Shown: positions 7,503 to 12,184 of the stretch, in pieces
Layout: every line of letters starts with the position of its first letter
Position numbering within the stretch: the stretch's first letter is position 1
Source: Avichristensenella sp031550095
GTDB taxonomy: Bacteria > Bacillota > Clostridia > Christensenellales > Aristaeellaceae
Length of the DNA: 12,184 nt
Direction: 5' to 3'
Assembly (NCBI GenBank): GCA_031550095.1
Contig: JAVBOX010000178.1
Coordinates: 1 to 12,184, forward strand
Notes under the pieces: generated by a model
The model's input: the letters and a program-made list of their open reading frames with translations, nothing else
Databases searched by the model: none
What the model was told of the DNA's origin: nothing
Translations under genes and position numbers: made by a program

Positions 7503-7536
7503 CGCACGCGGGAGATATGGTTCGCTCCCGCATGCG
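7497..7536 (-). terminator. Rho-independent terminator of the esterase gene
   Basis: Left arm CGCACGCGGGAG (7503-7514) pairs with CTCCCGCATGCG (7525-7536) as 12 bp, including one G-U pair when read as minus-strand RNA, with a 10-nt loop. Six A residues at 7497-7502 form the T tract on the minus strand. It lies about 25 nt past the esterase stop codon and separates that gene from the RHS promoter. Confidence 0.85.
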
Positions 7537-7560
7537 CACAAACTAGTTTTTCTTGGCTTC

Positions 7561-9138
7561 TTACCTTCCAGCCATCAGCTTGAGCAGGGCGGCGTCGTCA
7601 TATTTGACCACCGCGCTGTCCGCGTCAAACACCATGGTTTCCATGCCTTCCGGCGACCACGCTGGCCACTCCAGCCCTTCTTGACTTGGGTTGCCCGTCG
7701 TGGCAAAGCTCACAAACGCTTTCGCCATGACATCCTGTAGGTTATAGGCTTCTGGCATGCCGCCCGTGGCGATCTTGACGATCGGGATATCCACATTGTG
7801 GAACAAATAGATCAGATCCACGCAGTGGAAGGCCGAGACGCCGCCATTTACAGGCGCTTCATAGGAGAACATGTAGTTATAAACCGGCGCGTTGCTGCTC
7901 GCCATACGGGCCAAGGTGGCTGGGGTAACGCGGGTGCGGTTTGTGTAGAAGAAGAGATCCGCGTCGATCTTGTTGGGGAAGATTTTCTTGAACTCGGCAA
8001 GCGCCGCGTCCGCGTCATCTCCAAAGCGCACCTTCAAGTTCTCCGCAGTTTCCTCGGGTGTCCACTCGTTCTTGCGGCCGTCGCCCACTCGCAGCGTATT
8101 GCGGTCTGATTCACTGAACACGCTGCCGATGATCATGGGCACATCTGCCGTCCACTCGCAGTAATCAAGGGTTACAAACTCTTCATCAGCAACTGGGCCC
8201 CATCCGTAGTTGCCCTTGGGGTTGGCGATCTTTGCCCTCGCGATGGCGCGGTTGGCCGCGTCAATCAGCGTGCGGTAAGGCACTGCCTTGATTTCATCGA
8301 TTGTCTCCGGCGTCAAGCCAAGCTCATCCAGGACGAACGCCGCGAGGATGCGGGTATCCGTCTGCGGGCGGTTTGAAAGCGAAGCGCCGCCGCTGCTGAG
8401 GATGGCCGCCCGATGAACAAGCCCGGCAGCCGTGGGCGCGTGCAATACGGACTCCACTTTGCCGCCGCCGCCGGATTGGCCAAAGATGGTCACATTGTCC
8501 GGGTTTCCGCCAAACTGGGCGATATTGTCGTGAATCCACTGAAGCGCGGCCACGAGATCGGCAACGCCCAGGTCTCCCGAGGACTTGTACGCGTCTCCAT
8601 AAGCGGACAAATCCAAATAGCCCAGCACATTCAGGCGGTGGTTCAGCGTTACGACGACCACATCGCCGAATTCGCTCAGGTTTTTCCCCTCATACGCGAC
8701 CGATTCAATGGAAGAACCGTTGGTATGTCCGCCACCATGGAAGAAAACGATTACCGGCTTATTGGCGGTGGTATCCACCGATTGGGTCCAGATATTGACA
8801 AACTGGCAGTTCTCGTTTTGCGGCCAGTAGCGATGCGGCCAAACGAATTCATCATACCCGACGGTCGTTTGATCTGGGATGGGGGCGATCTCTCCAAAGG
8901 ACTGGGCCTTGCGTACGCCCTCCCACGCGGCGGGCTTGACGGGCATTTCAAAGCGTCCGGCGGTGGCATAAGGAACGCCTAGAAACGCGTAAGTGCCCTC
9001 GTTCATATACCCCATCAGCTGTCCTTGCTCCACGGAGACGATCGGGTTAGGAGCGACTGAGTTGTTCGGTTCCGCCATTGCGCTAAAGCTTACGCAAACA
9101 AGCATCAGCACGGCCATCAACAGAGATACCTTTTTCAT
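7561..9138 (-). CDS. Secreted type-B carboxylesterase (alpha/beta hydrolase)
   Basis: The 525-residue product is an alpha/beta hydrolase of the carboxylesterase type B family, which cleaves carboxylic esters. An N-terminal signal peptide is clear: MKK, a hydrophobic core, then AMA before EPN, with cleavage near residue 22. The lone Cys15 does not sit in a lipobox. The oxyanion-hole motif FHGGG is at 133-137. The nucleophile elbow is GQSGG with S222, in place of the usual GESAG. E343 in FSESD is the likely acid and H438 in AFHCVD the catalytic His. The length fits the family. The start is the ATG at 9138 because AAGGGGG precedes it by about 8 nt and the signal peptide begins there; an upstream in-frame ATG (9198) would bury the signal peptide. 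The gene is single, with its own terminator, and divergent from the sugar-sensing operon. Substrate is unknown; deacylation of dietary or plant glycans would suit the context. Confidence 0.9.
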   Translation of the reverse strand: MKKVSLLMAVLMLVCVSFSAMAEPNNSVAPNPIVSVEQGQLMGYMNEGTYAFLGVPYATAGRFEMPVKPAAWEGVRKAQSFGEIAPIPDQTTVGYDEFVWPHRYWPQNENCQFVNIWTQSVDTTANKPVIVFFHGGGHTNGSSIESVAYEGKNLSEFGDVVVVTLNHRLNVLGYLDLSAYGDAYKSSGDLGVADLVAALQWIHDNIAQFGGNPDNVTIFGQSGGGGKVESVLHAPTAAGLVHRAAILSSGGASLSNRPQTDTRILAAFVLDELGLTPETIDEIKAVPYRTLIDAANRAIARAKIANPKGNYGWGPVADEEFVTLDYCEWTADVPMIIGSVFSESDRNTLRVGDGRKNEWTPEETAENLKVRFGDDADAALAEFKKIFPNKIDADLFFYTNRTRVTPATLARMASSNAPVYNYMFSYEAPVNGGVSAFHCVDLIYLFHNVDIPIVKIATGGMPEAYNLQDVMAKAFVSFATTGNPSQEGLEWPAWSPEGMETMVFDADSAVVKYDDAALLKLMAGR

Positions 9139-9215
9139 GTTCTTTCCCCCTTCATCATATCGGAAAGCCAACTTCACAGCGCCATGCCCTGTGTCCATCA
9201 GCTATCTGTATTCAA

Positions 9216-9244
9216 AATATATATGCGTACTCAATATAAAACAA
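9216..9244 (-). promoter_or_regulatory. Candidate esterase promoter
   Basis: On the minus strand TTGTTT (9244-9239) and TATATT (9221-9216) are separated by 17 bp. The -10 matches 5 of 6 consensus bases, the -35 only 3 of 6, which would suit an activated promoter. The predicted leader to the ATG at 9138 is about 70 nt. The surrounding AT-rich DNA makes chance matches likely. Confidence 0.35.
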
Positions 9245-9262
9245 TAGAATTTCTTGTTCCGA

Positions 9263-9273
9263 TGCTATATAAT
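9263..9273 (+). promoter_or_regulatory. Candidate extended -10 promoter for the response-regulator operon
   Basis: TGCTATATAAT contains TATAAT (9268-9273) and an extended-TG element before TATATA. No good -35 is visible 16-18 bp upstream, so activation or reliance on the extended element is likely. Its -35 zone touches that of the divergent esterase promoter. The leader to the GTG at 9418 would be about 140 nt. Confidence 0.4.
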
Positions 9274-9417
9274 GGTGCTCACCGGATCCATTCGCGGCCG
9301 GATCTGGGAAAATATGCTCATGGTGATGGGCAAGGACAAATGATTACTCTTGTTCAATGCGATCCAATCGTTTACCATGCAAAAATACGCCGTTTTGGCA
9401 ATTGTGGGGTGCGCGTT

Positions 9418-11034
9418 GTGTCATATACAGTATTGGTCGCGGATGATGAACCCCTGGCAACGGAATCCGTTGTGCAGATGATACGGCGGAACTTTCCCAA
9501 GGAAGTGCTTGTAGAAGCATGCTCCTCCGGAAAACACGCCATTGAGCGAGCGGGGCAAGTTTTCCCAGACATCATCATCATGGATATCCGGATGTTTGGG
9601 ATCAACGGACTGGAGGCCATCCGCATCATCCGCGGCATGAACATCAGCACGGAGTTCATCATCATGAGCGCCTATGATTATTTCGAATACGCGCAGGAAG
9701 CAATTTCCCTGGGCGTCTCGGAGTATCTGCTGAAGCCCTTTTCGGAAGAGCAGCTACGATCGGCGATCCGAAAACTGATAGGAAAACGCGACGAGCAGGC
9801 GAAAGAGCAGGCGCTCTTGCTTAGCCAGCAGGAAAGAATCATGATGAGCCTCCCCATCTTGGAAGCTTCCTTTTGTCATGCCCTGAGTTCCTCCACCTTC
9901 CATAAGGACAGCCTTCGGAAAATCGCCAGGTTGATGGGAAACGACGATGCAGGCGGTTATGTCATGCTCATGCAGCCGTTGATGAAGGAAAAATCCCAGT
10001 TGAGACTTACCGGTTTCTGCGACGAGGTGTGTCACTACCTGAAACGTCGGTCAAAAGCTATTGCCATCCCAACAAAAGGCCGGATCGTGGCTTTGATTAT
10101 TTGCGATAAAACAACGGAACAGAGGATCGGGGATAAAGCCGTTTCCAGCCTGCTGCACATGGCAAAAAGAGAAGGTATCCCTCTGATGGTGGGCATAGGC
10201 CAGCACTGCGGCGAAATAGGCGAAGCGCAAAAATCCTACCAAGAAGCCTACCGCGCATTGCTGGCGATTATGGAGACGCAATCGACCGGCACAAAAGAAA
10301 GCGTCGCTTTATGGCACACGGATCTTATGAATGACCCACCCATACCCGACAACACGGATGCCCGGGATCTCCATCTATCCTCCATCCTGGACCAGCCGAA
10401 CCCAGCGGCTGTGATTGAGGATCTGACCGCGTATTTAACAAAACTTCATCTGAAAAACCTCGGGATTGAAAAGATGAAGATGCGCATGACCGATATCTTG
10501 CTCCGCCTTGACCAGAAGTTTGCCTTCCCCATCGAGGAAACATATACGATGCTTCGGGATATCATGAAAGCTGATCATGCCGAGGGCTTGCTGGAAATCA
10601 TCCAAGACGCGTTCGCGCGTGGCAAACAGACCCTGGACACGCGCTTTCGCAAAGACAGCACCATCATCATCGATAAGGCTGAAGCGTATATAATGCAGCA
10701 CTATATGGAAGCGATTACGCTGGAACAAGTTGCGCGCGCTGTCAACCTCAGCCAGCACTATTTCAGCCGGTTTTTCAAGCAGGCTAAAGGAATAAGCTAT
10801 TCCGACTACCTGACGGAAATTCGGATGAATCACGCAAAATCGCTTGTTACCAGCGGTGCGCTTTCCATCAAGGAAGTGGCGTATCAAACGGGATTTCAAG
10901 ACCCCAATTATTTCTCCAAAAAGTTTAAGCTTTCCACAGGCTTGCCCCCAAGCCGTTACAAGAGGGTAAGCAGCGGCGAACCGGTCTACAATGTATACGC
11001 GAAAGAGCTTCGATCGGAGGAGATAACGACATGA
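9418..11034 (+). CDS. YesN-type response regulator with AraC-family DNA-binding domain
   Basis: The 538-residue product is a two-component transcription regulator. The receiver domain (1-120) begins VLVADDEP and carries the acidic pair D9/D10, phospho-acceptor D56 in MDIRM, S84 in MSAYDY and K106 in LLKPF. The middle (about 150-400) matches the poorly defined YesN linker region, including GIGQHCGEIGEAQKSYQEA, a form of the usual 'SYxEAxxAL' helix. The C-terminus (about 415-515) is a double helix-turn-helix AraC domain, with LSQHYFSRFFKQ in the first half and GFQDPNYFSKKFK then PSRYK in the second. The start is taken as GTG 9418, after GGGGTG at 9406-9411, because it leaves the usual short lead before DDE. 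ATG 9340 behind AAGGA would add 26 residues with no domain. The gene overlaps the next by ATGA, so translation is coupled. It probably controls sugar-use genes, perhaps including the divergent esterase. Confidence 0.9.
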   Translation: MSYTVLVADDEPLATESVVQMIRRNFPKEVLVEACSSGKHAIERAGQVFPDIIIMDIRMFGINGLEAIRIIRGMNISTEFIIMSAYDYFEYAQEAISLGVSEYLLKPFSEEQLRSAIRKLIGKRDEQAKEQALLLSQQERIMMSLPILEASFCHALSSSTFHKDSLRKIARLMGNDDAGGYVMLMQPLMKEKSQLRLTGFCDEVCHYLKRRSKAIAIPTKGRIVALIICDKTTEQRIGDKAVSSLLHMAKREGIPLMVGIGQHCGEIGEAQKSYQEAYRALLAIMETQSTGTKESVALWHTDLMNDPPIPDNTDARDLHLSSILDQPNPAAVIEDLTAYLTKLHLKNLGIEKMKMRMTDILLRLDQKFAFPIEETYTMLRDIMKADHAEGLLEIIQDAFARGKQTLDTRFRKDSTIIIDKAEAYIMQHYMEAITLEQVARAVNLSQHYFSRFFKQAKGISYSDYLTEIRMNHAKSLVTSGALSIKEVAYQTGFQDPNYFSKKFKLSTGLPPSRYKRVSSGEPVYNVYAKELRSEEITT

Positions 11035-12005
11035 AGAGCAAAGCTACCGTCACATTTATTGCCATCGCCCTTTGCGTCGCCTTTGGATGGTTGCCGATCC
11101 TAAGAGCCAGCGCGGAGAGCAGCGACAATAAGAGAATCCGCATGGCGGCTGTTTTGTACACCGAGAATAACCCATTTTGGTTCTCGGTATGGGAAGGGGT
11201 GCGGGCCGCGGCTGCCGACCTGCGGATTGATCTATCCGAATACCAATACGCCAACAATGACCTGGAAGCTGAAAATATGCTGGAAACCGCTATACTTGCC
11301 CGGGTGGACGTGATTTTATTGCGCATGAGCAATGAGTATTCCGCCCGAACCAGCGCACTGATTCAAGGCGCAAAGGCGAAAGGCATTCGCATCGCCATCA
11401 TGGACACCAACGACTACGCGGAGTATTGCGATGTGCATATCAGCATTGACAACCAAGGGATGGCCAGTGCGCTGGCCGATGCCGTGGAGCGCAAGCATGA
11501 GCCGGGCACCGGTATCCTCATAATAAAGCTCTTCAGCAGCTCCAGCACGACGGTGATTCGCCAAGGTGAAATTGAGAAAAGGCTCGCCCAAAAAGGCCTT
11601 TTCGATATGGTGCGTTACCTGCATCTTCCAGAATCGGAAGAGCTATGGGCAAGATCCATGCAGAACTACCTGCTCGAAAATGAAGATATAGTTTCCGTCG
11701 TCTGCACAGGGCCGAAGGCCACGCTGCTTGCCGCCAACACCATCTCCGGCATGGGGTTGACCGGAAGGGTTCGCGTCTTTGGGTTTTGTGAGACAAAAGA
11801 AGCGCTGGACTTCACAAAAGAAGGCACCATCAGTGCGCTTATCGCGCAGAAAACCTATGAGATGGGCTACTTTTCCACTCAACTGGCCAATGACATCGTC
11901 CTTGGGAAAACGCTTCCAACGAAAAATCACACCATTGATACCCTATTGATTGACATTCACAACGTTCAAGAGGGATACAAGATGCTCCGGTTATTCCCTG
12001 ACTGA
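11031..12005 (+). CDS. RbsB-like extracellular sugar-binding protein, sensor subunit of a two-component system
   Basis: The 324-residue product is a periplasmic-binding-protein type 1 family member (ribose/xylose/galactose type). A signal peptide runs to about residue 28 (ASA before ESS). Fold landmarks include NPFWFSVWEGVRAAA (47-61), matching 'NPFFxxxxxGxxxAA', the DVILL strand (93-97), GIRIAIMDTND (118-128) with probable ligand contacts, and HISIDNQGMASALADAV (136-152), matching 'VxxDNxxxGxxAA'. No lipobox is present, so it may be released or held by the partner kinase. It starts in ATGA overlap with the response regulator and is followed 66 bp later by a sensor kinase, so it most likely feeds ligand information to that kinase, as AraP does for AraS/AraT in Geobacillus. 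No ABC permease or ATPase gene accompanies it in the window. The sugar recognised cannot be read. Confidence 0.85.
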   Translation: MKSKATVTFIAIALCVAFGWLPILRASAESSDNKRIRMAAVLYTENNPFWFSVWEGVRAAAADLRIDLSEYQYANNDLEAENMLETAILARVDVILLRMSNEYSARTSALIQGAKAKGIRIAIMDTNDYAEYCDVHISIDNQGMASALADAVERKHEPGTGILIIKLFSSSSTTVIRQGEIEKRLAQKGLFDMVRYLHLPESEELWARSMQNYLLENEDIVSVVCTGPKATLLAANTISGMGLTGRVRVFGFCETKEALDFTKEGTISALIAQKTYEMGYFSTQLANDIVLGKTLPTKNHTIDTLLIDIHNVQEGYKMLRLFPD

Positions 12006-12071
12006 TCTCCTCAAAGCGAAACCACCCTCCTGCCGAGGCTTCAAAAAACAAAGGTATTGCAAGGAGTACTC

Positions 12072-12184
12072 ATGAAGTTTGTTTCCATCAAGACAAGAAT
12101 GATGCGTTTGCTGATTGCCGCTCTATTTCCGATGGTTCTATTGCTGGCCTCCACTTTTTTCTTCAGCAATAATGCTTTCACGAA
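12072..12184 (+). CDS. N-terminus of a membrane sensor histidine kinase, cut by the window end
   Basis: Only 37 codons are present. AAGGAG (12061-12066) lies 5 nt before the ATG. The peptide begins MKFVSIKTRMMRLLIAAL, followed by a hydrophobic run (LFPMVLLLASTFFF), i.e. a short basic cytoplasmic lead and a first membrane helix. This is the usual opening of YesM-type kinases ('SIKTRM' is typical), and gene order after a YesN regulator and a sugar-binding protein supports this. Sensor, HAMP and kinase domains lie outside the window. No terminator is seen between 12006 and 12071, so it is probably co-transcribed with the two preceding genes. Confidence 0.75.
   Translation, partial: MKFVSIKTRMMRLLIAALFPMVLLLASTFFFSNNAFT

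Larger units (their letters stand above)
9139..9417. other. Divergent intergenic control region
   Basis: These 279 bp lie between the divergent esterase and response-regulator genes and hold the two candidate promoters. A 7-bp direct repeat CCGGATC occurs at 9282-9288 and 9298-9304, 16 bp apart, and could be a pair of half-sites for an AraC-type regulator. The downstream frame is open here, but the peptide shows no family resemblance before the receiver domain. Confidence 0.35.

Noticed and set aside
9184..9417. N-terminal extension of the response regulator from ATG 9184
   Set aside because: It would run through the predicted promoter and the esterase leader, and the added 78 residues match no domain; GTG 9418 gives the standard receiver start.

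Overview
The window reads as chromosomal DNA of a Gram-positive Bacillota bacterium, most likely an uncultured gut- or rumen-type member of Clostridia. Signs are AGGAGG-like ribosome binding sites, sigma-A-type promoters, a YesN-type response regulator, a clostridial-style YD-repeat protein, and GAAC-N4-GTTC palindromes of the Gram-positive LexA type. No tRNA, rRNA, CRISPR array, insertion sequence or phage gene was recognised.

Layout. (1) 1-876, plus strand: an AT-rich reading frame that looks like the C-terminal part of a sugar-type ABC solute-binding protein. Its frame is closed by a stop at 118-120, so it is probably a remnant. (2) 886-923: a strong hairpin terminator between convergent genes. 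(3) 963-7226, minus strand: a giant RHS/YD-repeat protein (2087 aa) with a DNRLRE-like beta domain, two carbohydrate-binding-like jelly rolls, a YD core, and a C-terminal tip of about 180 residues that looks like an NlpC/P60- or CHAP-type cysteine peptidase. (4) 7320-7372: its promoter, TTGACA-N17-TATGGT. An 18-bp perfect palindrome containing GAACATATGTTC fills most of the spacer, and a second box, GAACATTTGTTC, lies 35 bp away. (5) 7503-7536: terminator of the next gene. (6) 7561-9138, minus strand: a secreted type-B carboxylesterase. (7) 9139-9417: a divergent control region. (8) 9418-12184, plus strand: a YesN/AraC-type response regulator, an RbsB-like sugar-binding protein overlapping it by ATGA, and the start of a membrane sensor kinase cut by the window end.

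How it fits together. The right-hand genes resemble a three-component sugar-sensing system (extracellular binding protein, histidine kinase, AraC-type regulator), comparable to AraP/AraS/AraT of Geobacillus. It is divergent from an exported esterase that could act on plant or glycan esters. The most notable element is the RHS gene. It has the architecture of a polymorphic toxin, lacks a recognisable signal peptide, and carries two LexA-like boxes in its promoter region, reminiscent of colicin genes. This suggests a DNA-damage-induced RHS effector. The regulatory sites are read directly from the sequence; the SOS link and the toxin role are inferences.
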